From contig DRHT01000031.1 in NCBI GenBank assembly GCA_011053055.1, positions 62,001 through 126,000 of the forward strand: a DNA stretch of 64,000 nucleotides. Direction: 5' to 3'. Source of the stretch: Halopseudomonas sabulinigri (lineage in GTDB: Bacteria; Pseudomonadota; Gammaproteobacteria; Pseudomonadales; Pseudomonadaceae). This document shows, in pieces, positions 41,732 through 52,338 of the stretch. The number at the start of each line of letters is the position of its first letter. Position 1 is the stretch's first letter. The notes under the pieces are model-generated. The model searched no databases and was not told where the DNA came from. It worked only from the letters and a program-made list of their open reading frames with translations. Made by a program: the position numbers and the translations under genes.

Positions 41732-42952
41732 CTACGCCTCGCCGTGCAACGGATGCCGCGACTCATGGCGACGCGCCAGCCAGTAAAGCAGCAGACCGCC
41801 GAGCGCCGTTGCAGCACCCACATAACCGGTCGAGGTCCAACCAAAACCAGCAACAATGGCCATGCCGCCAAGCCAAGGTCCGAGCGCATTGGCGATGTTG
41901 AAGGCGGCGTGATGCGCCGAGGCCGCCAGCGTCTGCGCATCAGCCGCCACATCCATCAAACGAGTTTGCAACGGCGGCGATAGCGCCACCATGCTACCCA
42001 CTGCCACAGAGGCCAGCAGGATGCTCCACATGGCCTGCGCCGCCAACGGAAACAGCAGCAGGACTACGGTGCTCCAAACCAGTACCACACCCACTGCGCG
42101 AAACTGCAGACGCTCGAACAACCAGCCGCCCACCAGATTACCGAGAATCGCACCCACGCCAAACGCCGCCATTGCCAGCGGCACCATAGCGCGAGGCACT
42201 TTGGTGACATCCAACAGCGTCATCGCCAAATAGCTGAACACGCAGAACATACCAGCAAAGCCAATGGCGCCAATACCTAGCGCGAACCAGACCTGAGGCC
42301 GACGAAAAGCCTGCAACTCAGTCAATGGATTGCTGGGTTTGTGTTGTGCTTCAAGCGGTACAAAGATCGCTACCATCACGATCGTCAACAGCGCGATCAC
42401 GGCCACCGCGACAAAGGCATAACGCCAACTGATCGACTGCCCCAACATGGTTGCCAATGGGTTACCAATTAGAATGGCCACGGTCAGGCCCAGCATAACC
42501 TGACTGACCGCGGCAGCACGTTTGTTCGGCGCGACCAAAGACGCAGCTACCAAGGCGGCAACACCAAAATAGGCACCGTGCGGCAGGCCCGCGATAAAAC
42601 GCGCCACCATCAAGCTGTGATACCCCGGCGCCAGCGCGCTACCCACATTGCCGACGGCAAAAAAAGCCATCAACAGCAGCAACAAATTACGCCGGCGCAA
42701 GCGCGCGCCAAAAATCGCCAACACCGGCGCACCTACCATCACGCCGATGGCGTAAGTACTGATAACGTGGCCGACCTGCGGTTCGCTGACTTGCAGGTCA
42801 GCAGCCATATCCGGCATCAGACCCATGATCACGAATTCGCCGGTGCCTATGGCAAAGCCGCCGATCGCCAGCGCCAACAAAATCAGCCAGGAAGCTACCT
42901 TGGCCGGCACCTCCGTAGTGGGGGCATAGGTTTCCAGCGATGAATCCGACAT
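41732..42952 (-). CDS. MFS transporter (sugar/arabinose efflux type)
   Basis: GTGEFVIMGLMPDMAADLQVSEPQVGHVISTYAIGVMVGAPVLAIFGARL. Confidence 0.92.
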   Translation of the reverse strand: MSDSSLETYAPTTEVPAKVASWLILLALAIGGFAIGTGEFVIMGLMPDMAADLQVSEPQVGHVISTYAIGVMVGAPVLAIFGARLRRRNLLLLLMAFFAVGNVGSALAPGYHSLMVARFIAGLPHGAYFGVAALVAASLVAPNKRAAAVSQVMLGLTVAILIGNPLATMLGQSISWRYAFVAVAVIALLTIVMVAIFVPLEAQHKPSNPLTELQAFRRPQVWFALGIGAIGFAGMFCVFSYLAMTLLDVTKVPRAMVPLAMAAFGVGAILGNLVGGWLFERLQFRAVGVVLVWSTVVLLLFPLAAQAMWSILLASVAVGSMVALSPPLQTRLMDVAADAQTLAASAHHAAFNIANALGPWLGGMAIVAGFGWTSTGYVGAATALGGLLLYWLARRHESRHPLHGEA

Positions 42953-43183
42953 GCAGTTTTCCTGTCAGGGAGTTAGCAAAGCCGCCGATTATTCGCCCTT
43001 TGCCCGCTTGGGTGAACCCATGCGTGAAAGATTCGGCAATAATTTGCGCAATCAGCTAGAAAACCGTCTATTTTGTCGCTTTAGGGACACTAGCACAGGT
43101 CATCTTGCGGTGGACGGTGGCCTGAAGCTCGGCAACCTCAGGCAATCCGGTATGCTGGCGGCACTGAATCGGGAATCTGCCGC

Positions 43184-43639
43184 ATGTGGGAGCTAACAAG
43201 TTACGCTGGACTCTTTCTGATTGCATTTGGCGCCGCCACCGTGCTGCCTGCACAATCAGAATTCGCCTTGGTCGCCATGCTACTGCAAGGTCATTACCCG
43301 ACCTCGATGCTGTTGCTGGTCGCCACCGCCGGCAACGTGCTGGGCGCAGTATTGAACTGGGTGCTGGGCACCTACATTGAGAAACTGCAGCACAAGCGCT
43401 GGTTCCCGTTAAAACCCAAACAACTGCACCGCGCGCAGGCTACCTATCACCGCTGGGGCTACTGGTCGCTGTTGATGAGCTGGGCACCCTTTATCGGTGA
43501 TCCGCTGACCATAGTTGCTGGGTTAATGCGCGAACCCTTGTGGCGTTTCGTTTTGATTGTGACCCTGGCCAAGGGCGGCCGCTACCTACTGCTGGCCGCT
43601 ATTACGCTTGGCTGGGTTCCTGCCGACGCAGCGGGCTAA
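43184..43639 (+). CDS. YqaA/DedA-like membrane protein
   Basis: FGAATVLPAQSEFALVAML, TAGNVLGAVLNWVLGTYI, LMSWAPFIGDPLTIVAGLMREP. Confidence 0.87.
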   Translation: MWELTSYAGLFLIAFGAATVLPAQSEFALVAMLLQGHYPTSMLLLVATAGNVLGAVLNWVLGTYIEKLQHKRWFPLKPKQLHRAQATYHRWGYWSLLMSWAPFIGDPLTIVAGLMREPLWRFVLIVTLAKGGRYLLLAAITLGWVPADAAG

Positions 43640-43647
43640 TCAGCCTG

Positions 43648-43878
43648 TTAGCGCAACGACTCGATGTACAGCGACTCAACTTTGGTCCGCGCCCAGGGCG
43701 TTTTACGCAGGAATGTCAGGCTGGATTTAACGCTCGGCTGGCTGATAAAACAGTTGATGGGAATGCGCCGCGACAGCTCCTCCCAGCCAAACCGCTCAAC
43801 CAACGCCTCGACAATCGCCTTGAGTGTTATTCCGTGCAACGGGTCTGTGTGTTTGATTTCGCTGGGTTCTTGCGGCAT
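43648..43878 (-). CDS. VF530-like DNA-binding protein
   Basis: LHGITLKAIVEALVERFGWEELSRRIPINCFISQPSVKSSLTFLRKTPWARTKVESLY. Confidence 0.9.
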   Translation of the reverse strand: MPQEPSEIKHTDPLHGITLKAIVEALVERFGWEELSRRIPINCFISQPSVKSSLTFLRKTPWARTKVESLYIESLR

Positions 43879-44010
43879 GACGGCATCCTGATTAAGCGGT
43901 ATCCGCCCAAGCGCGCTGAGCGCGGGCGCGAAAGCCTGTATTCTACCCGCAGCTCGCCGCTTGCCCAGCCCCGGCGCGACAATTTAGCCCCGCAGCAGAT
44001 GGAACAGTAG

Positions 44011-44538
44011 ATGAATGATCCCCAGGTACTGATTGGCCTGAGTAACCCAAAGAGTCCTACCAACGTGGGCGCCGTGATGCGCGCTGCCGGCTGCTTTAGC
44101 GCCGATGCCGTGCGTTATACCGGCACACGGCATGATCGCGCCGCGCGATACAGCACCGATACCCAGCAGGTCAGCCGGCACATCCCGATCACCCGTGTTG
44201 AGAGCATGTTGGACGCTTTACCGCCCGCCATTCAGGTGGTCTGCATCGAACTGGTTGAAGGCGCCATAGCGCTGCCAGACTTCGTTCACCCGGAGCGCGC
44301 GCTTTATCTGTTTGGGCCTGAAGACGGCACTCTGGAGCAGTCGCTGATTGATCGCGCCGATGCGGTTGTTTACATACCTACGGTGGGTTGCCTCAACCTC
44401 GCCGCCACGGTCAATTTGGTGCTCTACGATCGTCTCTGCAAGAACCCGCAGCATACCCGCGGCGATGAGCTGATCCGGCGCAGCCGCGACACCAACAACA
44501 ATGCTAGAATCCGCGCCAAACCAGCCACCCCAAAATAG
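44011..44538 (+). CDS. SpoU/TrmH-family RNA methyltransferase
   Basis: IGLSNPKSPTNVGAVMRAAGCF, LYLFGPEDGTLEQSL, VYIPTVGCLNLAATVNLVLYDRL. Confidence 0.87.
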   Translation: MNDPQVLIGLSNPKSPTNVGAVMRAAGCFSADAVRYTGTRHDRAARYSTDTQQVSRHIPITRVESMLDALPPAIQVVCIELVEGAIALPDFVHPERALYLFGPEDGTLEQSLIDRADAVVYIPTVGCLNLAATVNLVLYDRLCKNPQHTRGDELIRRSRDTNNNARIRAKPATPK

Positions 44539-45774
44539 ATGTCAGCCGTGTCTAACTCTTCTACCGACTTTGACGTGATAGTACTGGGCGCCGGTGCCTC
44601 CGGCCTGTTTTGCGCCTTTACTGCGGCCCAGCGTGGTCGGCGTGTGCTGGTATTAGAGCGGGCCAACAAGATCGGCAAGAAAATACTCATGTCCGGTGGC
44701 GGGCGTTGTAACTTCACCAACCAGTTCGTCGAGCCAAGCCATTTTTTGTCGCGCAACCCACACTTTTGCAAATCCGCGCTCAAACGTTACAACCAGTGGG
44801 AGTTCATCGCACTGGTCGCGCAGCACGGCATTGACTATGAGGAGCGCAAGCATAGCCAGTTGTTCTGCAAAGATTCCGCCAAGCAGATCGTCGCTATGCT
44901 GGAGGACGAATGCATCAACGCCGGCGTCGAAATTCGTACCCAGTGCGAGCTGCAGCGGCTTGAGCCGCTAAATGATGCTGCCAGCCCTTTGCGCTACCGT
45001 CTGCACCTAGAGCAAGACGGACGCGCACAACGCCTGAACTGCAACGCGTTGGTGATCGCCACTGGTGCGCTCTCGGTGCCCACTCTCGGTGGCTCGGGGA
45101 TAGGCTATGAGTTGGCCGAGCAGTTTGGCCTGAAGCTGGTGCCGCGCCAGGCTGGACTGGTGCCTTTCATGTTCAGCGATGCCATGAAACCTTTTTGCGA
45201 GCGCCTCTCCGGCCTGGCGCTGGATATTGAGGTAAGTTGCAACGGCCAGTCGTTCAGCGAGGCGATGCTGTTTACCCACCGCGGTATCAGTGGGCCGGCG
45301 ATTCTGCAGATATCCAGCTACTGGGCTCCGGGTGATGAAATCAGTATTGATCTATTGCCCGGTATTGCTGCCGTCGAATGGCTGCTGCAGGCCAAGCAAG
45401 AGCAACCACGCAGCCGCCTGAAAACCCGACTTGGCCAGCAGCTTTCCAAAGGCCTGGTGGCAGAGCTTCAGCAGCTCTGGTGGCCGCAGGATGATGACAC
45501 CGCACTGGCCGAGTTCAGCGACCGCCGCCTCAGCGAGATTGGCCAGCGCCTCAACGCTTGGCGGCTCAAGCCCTCAGCTACCGAGGGCTATCGCACTGCG
45601 GAAGTGACCCTCGGCGGCGTCGACACCGACGATATCAGTTCGAAAACCATGGAAGCAAAAAACCAGCCTGGGCTGTATTTCATCGGCGAGGTGTTGGATG
45701 TTTCCGGCCATCTGGGCGGCTTCAACTTCCAGTGGGCCTGGTCGTCGGGTTATACCGCGGGCCAGTTCGCTTAG
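44539..45774 (+). CDS. HI0933-family flavoprotein (NAD(P)/FAD-dependent oxidoreductase)
   Basis: VIVLGAGASGLFCAFTAAQRG, KKILMSGGGRCNFTN, TLGGVDTDDISSKTMEAKNQPGLYFIGEVLDVSGHLGGFNFQWAWSSG. Confidence 0.92.
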   Translation: MSAVSNSSTDFDVIVLGAGASGLFCAFTAAQRGRRVLVLERANKIGKKILMSGGGRCNFTNQFVEPSHFLSRNPHFCKSALKRYNQWEFIALVAQHGIDYEERKHSQLFCKDSAKQIVAMLEDECINAGVEIRTQCELQRLEPLNDAASPLRYRLHLEQDGRAQRLNCNALVIATGALSVPTLGGSGIGYELAEQFGLKLVPRQAGLVPFMFSDAMKPFCERLSGLALDIEVSCNGQSFSEAMLFTHRGISGPAILQISSYWAPGDEISIDLLPGIAAVEWLLQAKQEQPRSRLKTRLGQQLSKGLVAELQQLWWPQDDDTALAEFSDRRLSEIGQRLNAWRLKPSATEGYRTAEVTLGGVDTDDISSKTMEAKNQPGLYFIGEVLDVSGHLGGFNFQWAWSSGYTAGQFA

Positions 45775-45966
45775 CGGCCACTAAAAGCGCCTACCTACTA
45801 AAAAGGCCATTTCAACCGCCTATTCAGGCATTTCTGCCCGCGCATTTCTCTGCCTATCCTGCCAGCCTTGTCTACACTGAGTCACAATCATCAGCTGCAT
45901 GCGCGCAGCCCTCTGCTGCGCCGACCACAGCAATCGGATTTGACGTTTTTTCGACAAGGAGCACGC

Positions 45967-47712
45967 ATGACTGTCATTCCCCGTTTTGCCCACCTGCCTC
46001 TGGCAACCCTGATCAGCACCCTCAGCCTTGCTAGCGGTGCCATTGCCGCGGTCGAAGATCCGGCCGACATCATTTTTTATGGCGGCCCCATTCTGACAAT
46101 GGACGATACCTACCCCAACGTGGATGCGGTCGCGGTAGACAATGGCATCATCGTCGGCGTTGGCACCCGGACCATGCTGGAAGCCGACTTTCGTGGTGCA
46201 GAAACCGAACTGCGCAACCTGAACGGGCACACCCTGATTCCCGGTTTTGTCGACGCCCACAGTCATTTTTCCTTTGTCGGCGTGCAGGCTATTTCCGCCA
46301 ACTTGCTGCCGCCACCTGATGGCCCCGGCAGCTCGATTGCTGCTCTGCAGGATGCACTCCGTCAGTATCTGGCCAGCAGCACCCGTGCGCAGGACTATGG
46401 CGTGTTGATCGGTTTCAACTACGACGACTCGCAACTGCTTGAAAAGCGCCACCCCACGCGAGCAGAACTGGATGCAGTCTCAACGACTATTCCGATCATG
46501 GCCATTCACCAATCCGGCCATCTCGGCGTGTACAACACTAAGGCGCTGGAAGTCCTTGGCATCAACGCCAACACACCAAACCCAGAAGGCGGCACCATCT
46601 ACCGCGAGAAAGATGGTGTTACACCCAACGGTTTAATGGCTGAGAATGCGCATATTTCAGCGCTGATCAAACTGCTGCCCGAGTTCACTCCTGAGCAGCG
46701 CATCGACATGCTCAACAAGGCCCAACAGATCTATCTAGCCAACGGCTTCACTACCATCCAGGACGGCCGTACTTCACCCGGCAGCCTGCATGGCTTGGCA
46801 CAGGCAGCCAAAGCCGGCTATTTCAAGGTCGACGTGGTGGCCTACCCGGATCTGGTCGCCAACCTCGAAGACCCGATGCTGGACGGCCCGTTGATGTCGC
46901 GCACCTATTCCGACCACTTCCGTATTGGCGGCGTCAAATTGACCTTCGATGGCTCCCCACAGGGCAAGACCGCTTGGTTCACCCATCCGTACTTTCAGCC
47001 GCCAGAACATGAGCCAGATGACTACAGCGGCGCGCCGCTGTTTGCCAATGATGCCGAAGCGCGCAGGTTGATGGAGATGGCCTATACCAACGGTTGGCAG
47101 GTGATGGTGCACGCCAACGGCGACGCGGCCATTGACCAACTGATCCGCCTGACCGATACCGTGCAACGCGAGATACCCGAGGTCGATGACCGGCGTACCG
47201 TTCTGATTCACGGCCAGTATCTGCGCCCCGATCAAATTCCGCAGCTGGCGACGCTTGGCATATTCCCTTCGCTTTACCCGATGCACACCTTTTACTGGGG
47301 CGATTGGCATCGCCAGTCAGTCGCAGGTCCGGAGCTGGCTAAGTTCATTTCGCCAACTGGCTCGGTCTACCGTTCGGGTATGAAATTCAGCATTCACTCC
47401 GATGCCCCCGTGGTGTATCCCAACTCCATGCGTATTCTGCACAGCGCCACTAACCGGGTGACCCGCAGCAATATTATCCTCGGGCCGGAAGAACGACTGG
47501 ATGCCCTGACCGCTCTGAAAGCGATGACCATCTGGCCGGCTTACCAACATTTCGAAGAGAGCAGCAAAGGCTCCATCGAGAAAGGTAAGCTGGCCGACTT
47601 GGTCGTGTTGTCGCATAACCCAGTCACCCTGGATCGTGAGCAGTTGTTGGGCGTCAAGGTGCTGGAAACTATTAAAGCCGGAGAAACTGTCTACAAGGCC
47701 GCAGCGCAATAG
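45967..47712 (+). CDS. Amidohydrolase (YtcJ-like) with signal peptide
   Basis: Signal peptide LISTLSLASGAIAA; HTLIPGFVDAHSHF; VMVHANGDAAIDQLI; GSIEKGKLADLVVLSHNP. Confidence 0.88.
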   Translation: MTVIPRFAHLPLATLISTLSLASGAIAAVEDPADIIFYGGPILTMDDTYPNVDAVAVDNGIIVGVGTRTMLEADFRGAETELRNLNGHTLIPGFVDAHSHFSFVGVQAISANLLPPPDGPGSSIAALQDALRQYLASSTRAQDYGVLIGFNYDDSQLLEKRHPTRAELDAVSTTIPIMAIHQSGHLGVYNTKALEVLGINANTPNPEGGTIYREKDGVTPNGLMAENAHISALIKLLPEFTPEQRIDMLNKAQQIYLANGFTTIQDGRTSPGSLHGLAQAAKAGYFKVDVVAYPDLVANLEDPMLDGPLMSRTYSDHFRIGGVKLTFDGSPQGKTAWFTHPYFQPPEHEPDDYSGAPLFANDAEARRLMEMAYTNGWQVMVHANGDAAIDQLIRLTDTVQREIPEVDDRRTVLIHGQYLRPDQIPQLATLGIFPSLYPMHTFYWGDWHRQSVAGPELAKFISPTGSVYRSGMKFSIHSDAPVVYPNSMRILHSATNRVTRSNIILGPEERLDALTALKAMTIWPAYQHFEESSKGSIEKGKLADLVVLSHNPVTLDREQLLGVKVLETIKAGETVYKAAAQ

Positions 47713-47736
47713 GATGTCAAACCAAGGAGCATCATT

Positions 47737-48330
47737 ATGAAACCGACTGTCGAGCCTTCCTCTACCGGCACAGCCGCCGTTCCCGCTCTACTCGGTGACC
47801 TTAGCCGCAATTGGGGCTGGTTGCTGGCTTTGGGCATTCTCTTCATTGTCCTAGGCCTGATTGGTCTAGGCATGAGCGTTACCCTGACCATCGCGACGGT
47901 ATTTCTGTTTGGCGTCATGCTGTTAGCCGGGGGCGCTCTGCAGCTGGTTGACGCTATCCGCAGCAAAAATAGTGGAGGACGCCTAATTAGCGGGCTTATG
48001 GGCGCACTCTACTTGCTCGGTGGTTTTCTGCTGATTAGCAAGCCACTGGCCGGTTCTGCCGTCATTACCCTGTTGCTCGGCGCTGCCTTTTTTGCCATCG
48101 GCCTGGTGCGCATCATGCTAGGCATGCAGCTGCGCAGTACCGGCAGCAACTGGGGCTGGCTGGTGTTTGCCGGCGGTATCTCGCTATTGCTGGCGTGCAT
48201 GATTTTCCTGCAGTGGCCAGCCTCAGCGTTATGGCTGATTGGCATCTTGGTGGCGATTGAGATGCTCGTGCATGGCTGTGCCTATGTGATGCTGGCCTTG
48301 GCTGCCAAGGCAGTAAGCCGCAACCTCTGA
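47737..48330 (+). CDS. HdeD-like (DUF308) membrane protein
   Basis: Six hydrophobic segments; GILFIVLGLIGLGMSVTLTIATVFLFGVMLLAGGALQLVDAI. Confidence 0.88.
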   Translation: MKPTVEPSSTGTAAVPALLGDLSRNWGWLLALGILFIVLGLIGLGMSVTLTIATVFLFGVMLLAGGALQLVDAIRSKNSGGRLISGLMGALYLLGGFLLISKPLAGSAVITLLLGAAFFAIGLVRIMLGMQLRSTGSNWGWLVFAGGISLLLACMIFLQWPASALWLIGILVAIEMLVHGCAYVMLALAAKAVSRNL

Positions 48331-48354
48331 TGCGGCCGACCTGTAGTGAATAGC

Positions 48355-49983
48355 TCAGGCGGCGTGCGAACGTCGCCCGGCTATCAACCCCCAAAACAAT
48401 AACAACGCCAGCGCGGCATAAAGACTCCGCTGCACCAGCACAGCATGGCGGCTGTAGAAGCTGCCGCCCGCATTCGCAGAGAAGGGTATATCCACCAGTC
48501 GTTCCGCCCGTGAGAAGGCCTGCGTGCTGGCTACCACTCGCCCACTGGGCACGATTGCTACCGACGGGCCATTGTTGATCAAGTGCACCATGGGTACGCG
48601 ATTCTCCACCCCGCGCAGGACCGACATATCGCGATGCTGAAACGGCTGTGATGTCTCGCCAAACCAGTTGTCCTGCGACAGAAACAGCAACAGTTTACCT
48701 GCTGAATCAGCCCCAATGGATTCAGCCACAAACTGCGGAAAGGCCGTCTCGTAACAGACTTTGGGTATCACCCGCATATCACCTACCCTGAACTCCACGT
48801 GCTCAGTACCCGCGCCAACCGGGCGCAGATAATCCCCCATGAACATGCGGGTTACTTGGGTGATCCCCGGCAACTCAAAAAAGGCTGGCAGATATTCGCC
48901 AAAGGGCATGCGTTGCACCTTACGGTACTGCCCGGCTAGCCGGCCATTGTGATCCAACCAAGCCACCGTATTGAAGCTGACCTGCTCGGCGTTAACCCAG
49001 CGATTTTCCACATCGTGGAAGAACAGCGGCACGCCCCAGCTGGTGACCTCCTTGCCGTACCCATGGCGCACGGTGAACATATCGTAATAGCCCTTGTAGC
49101 GCGCTTCAGGCCAGGCCACCCATTGGGCACCCGCTTTCGCCAGCCGGCGACTGGCAACCATCTCTTCCGGCGCCTCACGGGTAAAACCTTCGCGCGGCGC
49201 TGGAATGCGACGCCTCGGCGGGTCATTGGGCTGCACCAAGCCAATGCGCGTGGTATCCCAGCTGCGTACCTGGTTATCCCAATAAGACAATGCGTAAAAC
49301 CCATAGGCAAACCACAACAGCAATACAGCGCCTGCCACCAGCATGCCCATACCAGCCCCGCGGCTGTTACTGTAATAGGCTTGGAGCAGCTGAAAAAGCA
49401 GCCCACTGAACAGCAACATGATGATATTCAAGCCCTGCGCACCCAGCAGGTCAACCCCCTGCAGGGCAACCAGAAAACGCGCTTGCCCTTCGGCAAAGTC
49501 GGTAACAAAAAGCTGTGGGAAAATCGCCATAACGACAGCGATAACCAACGGAAAGGTGAGCAGGTCCCAAGTTGGCACACGCAGTGCCAACCAGCGGTAG
49601 AGCAAACATGCAAAGCCCAAAGCCAAGCCGGTATACAGCCAGAACAACCCCGCCAAGATAGCACTGACCGGCCAAGACAAGCCTTTGAGATGAATCATAA
49701 AATCGATCATCCAATGGCTGGCGCCAGCAAAACACAGCACGCCCGCCAGCCAGCCAAGGGCAAAGGCGGCCGGCAAGCGCGTATCACGCAATGCGTAGAG
49801 CAAGGGTACTCCGGCTAACCAACCGGTCCAGAACAACACCGGGTTAACCCATGGCGCAAACATCATCACGCCGCTGACGGCAGCCAACAACACGCGAGTA
49901 GTCCATGACACCACGCGCGCTTGCTCGGCCAGCACCAGGGTTTCCGTCGCCAGACTCGCGGGCGATGCATCAAACTGCGACAT
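48355..49983 (-). CDS. Apolipoprotein N-acyltransferase-like protein (TM + nitrilase domain)
   Basis: WPEARYKG, YRKVQRMPFGEYLP, VIPKVCYETAFP correspond to the Glu/Lys/Cys nitrilase triad; N-terminal multi-TM. Confidence 0.83.
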   Translation of the reverse strand: MSQFDASPASLATETLVLAEQARVVSWTTRVLLAAVSGVMMFAPWVNPVLFWTGWLAGVPLLYALRDTRLPAAFALGWLAGVLCFAGASHWMIDFMIHLKGLSWPVSAILAGLFWLYTGLALGFACLLYRWLALRVPTWDLLTFPLVIAVVMAIFPQLFVTDFAEGQARFLVALQGVDLLGAQGLNIIMLLFSGLLFQLLQAYYSNSRGAGMGMLVAGAVLLLWFAYGFYALSYWDNQVRSWDTTRIGLVQPNDPPRRRIPAPREGFTREAPEEMVASRRLAKAGAQWVAWPEARYKGYYDMFTVRHGYGKEVTSWGVPLFFHDVENRWVNAEQVSFNTVAWLDHNGRLAGQYRKVQRMPFGEYLPAFFELPGITQVTRMFMGDYLRPVGAGTEHVEFRVGDMRVIPKVCYETAFPQFVAESIGADSAGKLLLFLSQDNWFGETSQPFQHRDMSVLRGVENRVPMVHLINNGPSVAIVPSGRVVASTQAFSRAERLVDIPFSANAGGSFYSRHAVLVQRSLYAALALLLFWGLIAGRRSHAA

Positions 49984-50199
49984 GGAACCTCTTATTATTA
50001 TTCAGAAGCTAATCTGCGGCGGTTCATCAGACGCAGGAATCCAACGAATTTATGCCAATAAAATCACGCTTCGACAATAGAAGCGCGACCACCACGGCAA
50101 CATCACCCGTTAGGGTGAATTTGCCAGAGCCATCAGACTGGAATCCGGTAAACAAAACCCGGTACTCTTGATTTTTCGCTGCCGAACGGACATGCATTT

Positions 50200-51099
50200 A
50201 TGCCCCATTGGTTGACTGGTTCACTCACCTGTTTGCTGATTCTGCTGAACACCCTGATCGGCATTGGCCCGATGTTGGTCTTCGGACTGCTCAAGGCGCT
50301 TATTCCAAACGCGGATCTGCGTCGCGGATGCTCCAAAGCAGTGATGTGGGTCGCGGAAACCTGGGCCGAGATCAATAAACGCATCTTTCATCTGCTGCTA
50401 CCAACTCAGTGGGATGTACGTTGCGACACCACGCTGGCAAGCGAGCAATCTTATCTGGTGATCAGCAATCACCAGACCTGGGTGGATATCCCCGCCCTAG
50501 TGAACGCCTTCAACCGCAAAACGCCTTATTTCAAGTTCTTCCTTAAACGCGCGCTGATCTGGGTACCGTTTCTCGGCTTGGCGTTCTGGGCACTCGACTA
50601 CCCCTTCATGAAGCGCTACAGCAAAGCCCATCTGGCCAAGCACCCGGAAGACCAGGGTAAAGACTTGGAAATTACCCGTCGCGCCTGCGAAAAATTTCAA
50701 CAGCTGCCGGTCACCGTAGTGAATTACCTGGAAGGTACGCGTTTCACTCCAGGCAAGCACCGGCAGCAGCAATCACCCTTTCGCTACCTGCTTAAGCCCA
50801 AAGCCGGCGGCATTGCCTTTGTGGTCGCCGCACTCGGCGCGCAGATGCGCTCGGTGCTAGATGTCACTATTGTCTATCCCGACGAGCGCCCGCCAGGCTT
50901 CTGGCAACTGGTTAGCGGACAGGTGACACGGATCACCGTGGATATCCGTTGTCGCACTCTACCCACCCAGCTGATAGACGGCGATTACAGCCTTGACCTT
51001 GAGTACCGCAACCAATTTCAGCAGTGGGTCAGTCAGCTATGGATCGAAAAAGATCAGCGCATTGCCGCCCTGCGTCGCGAACTCGCCGAACGACCTTGA
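50200..51099 (+). CDS. PlsC-family acyltransferase (YihG-like)
   Basis: LVISNHQTWVDIPALVNAF (NHxxxxD), VVNYLEGTRFTPGKH. Confidence 0.9.
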   Translation: MPHWLTGSLTCLLILLNTLIGIGPMLVFGLLKALIPNADLRRGCSKAVMWVAETWAEINKRIFHLLLPTQWDVRCDTTLASEQSYLVISNHQTWVDIPALVNAFNRKTPYFKFFLKRALIWVPFLGLAFWALDYPFMKRYSKAHLAKHPEDQGKDLEITRRACEKFQQLPVTVVNYLEGTRFTPGKHRQQQSPFRYLLKPKAGGIAFVVAALGAQMRSVLDVTIVYPDERPPGFWQLVSGQVTRITVDIRCRTLPTQLIDGDYSLDLEYRNQFQQWVSQLWIEKDQRIAALRRELAERP

Positions 51100-51116
51100 G
51101 CTGCCAGGCACAAAGG

Positions 51117-52241
51117 TTAACCCGGTAATTCACCGATGACCTCAGACAGCGACTGAGAGGGCAAGCCGAGCGCTTCGGCCACCTCGGAATTACACAAAAT
51201 CCCCCCGCTAAGATTCAAGCCTTGCGCAAGATGCGGATCCTCGCTCAGCGCCTGCTTGACGCCTTTATTTGCCAGCGCCAAGACAAAGGGCAGGGTTGCA
51301 TTATTCAGCGCCTGAGTTGAGGTACGTGCGACTGCACCGGGCATGTTAGCAACGCAATAGTGCACTACCTCGTCAACCACATAGGTGGGCTGATCATGGG
51401 TAGTGGGGCTTGAGGTTTCGGCGCAACCGCCCTGATCAATCGCCACATCCACCAATACAGCACCCGACTGCATGCGTGCCACCATCTCGGCGCTGATCAA
51501 CTTGGGCGCGGTAGCACCCGGGACCAATACCGCGCCAATCACCAGGTCGGCGCCCAGCAATTGCTCTTCCAACGTCACGCCAGTCGAATAAAGGGTACTG
51601 ACGCGATTGCCGTACTGCGCGTCCAGGCGCCTGAGTGCGTCCGGGTTCTTGTCCAGCACGGTGACATCAGCGCCTAGCCCAACGGCCATTGCCAGCGCAT
51701 TGCTGCCGACCACCCCACCGCCCAGAATGACCACCTTACCGCGGGGTACGCCCGGCACGCCGCCGAGCAGCACACCTCGCCCACCCTTGGCTTTCTCCAA
51801 ACAGCCGGCGCCAGCTTGAATGGCCATGCGCCCAGCCACCTCGGACATTGGCGCCAATAGCGGTAAGCGTCCGTGCGCATCAGTTACGGTTTCATAGGCG
51901 ATACAGATGGCCCCGCTGGACAGCAGGTCTTCGGCCTGGGCGCGATCTGGCGCCAGATGCAAGTAAGTGAACAGGATCTGACCGGGGCGCAGGCGGGCGC
52001 GCTCTTCGGCCTGCGGCTCCTTGACCTTGACCAGCAAGTCGGCTTGGGCAAACACCTCCTCCACCGTCACCAGCTCCGCGCCAGCTTGGCGATAGAGTGC
52101 ATCATTGTAGCCAATCGCCGTGCCGGCATCGTGCTCGACAAACACTTGATGCCCCTGGCGCACTAGCTCGCGCACTGATTCAGGCGTCAACCCCACGCGG
52201 TATTCATGATTTTTGATCTCTTTCGGAACGCCAATATGCAT
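51117..52241 (-). CDS. ald: Alanine dehydrogenase
   Basis: [78 protein letters not shown]. Confidence 0.95.
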   Translation of the reverse strand: MHIGVPKEIKNHEYRVGLTPESVRELVRQGHQVFVEHDAGTAIGYNDALYRQAGAELVTVEEVFAQADLLVKVKEPQAEERARLRPGQILFTYLHLAPDRAQAEDLLSSGAICIAYETVTDAHGRLPLLAPMSEVAGRMAIQAGAGCLEKAKGGRGVLLGGVPGVPRGKVVILGGGVVGSNALAMAVGLGADVTVLDKNPDALRRLDAQYGNRVSTLYSTGVTLEEQLLGADLVIGAVLVPGATAPKLISAEMVARMQSGAVLVDVAIDQGGCAETSSPTTHDQPTYVVDEVVHYCVANMPGAVARTSTQALNNATLPFVLALANKGVKQALSEDPHLAQGLNLSGGILCNSEVAEALGLPSQSLSEVIGELPG

Positions 52242-52338
52242 GGCACTGCCCTCCTCACTGACCGGACTCTAGAGTTATCAGTGTAGTTGGCAGCGAAGGA
52301 TGATCGTCAAAAGATTGAGAAGGCGTGCAGAGAGGGCG

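Noticed and set aside
48949-49818. 289-aa ORF opposite the Lnt-like gene
   Set aside because: Gln/His/Arg-rich antisense translation without domain character.
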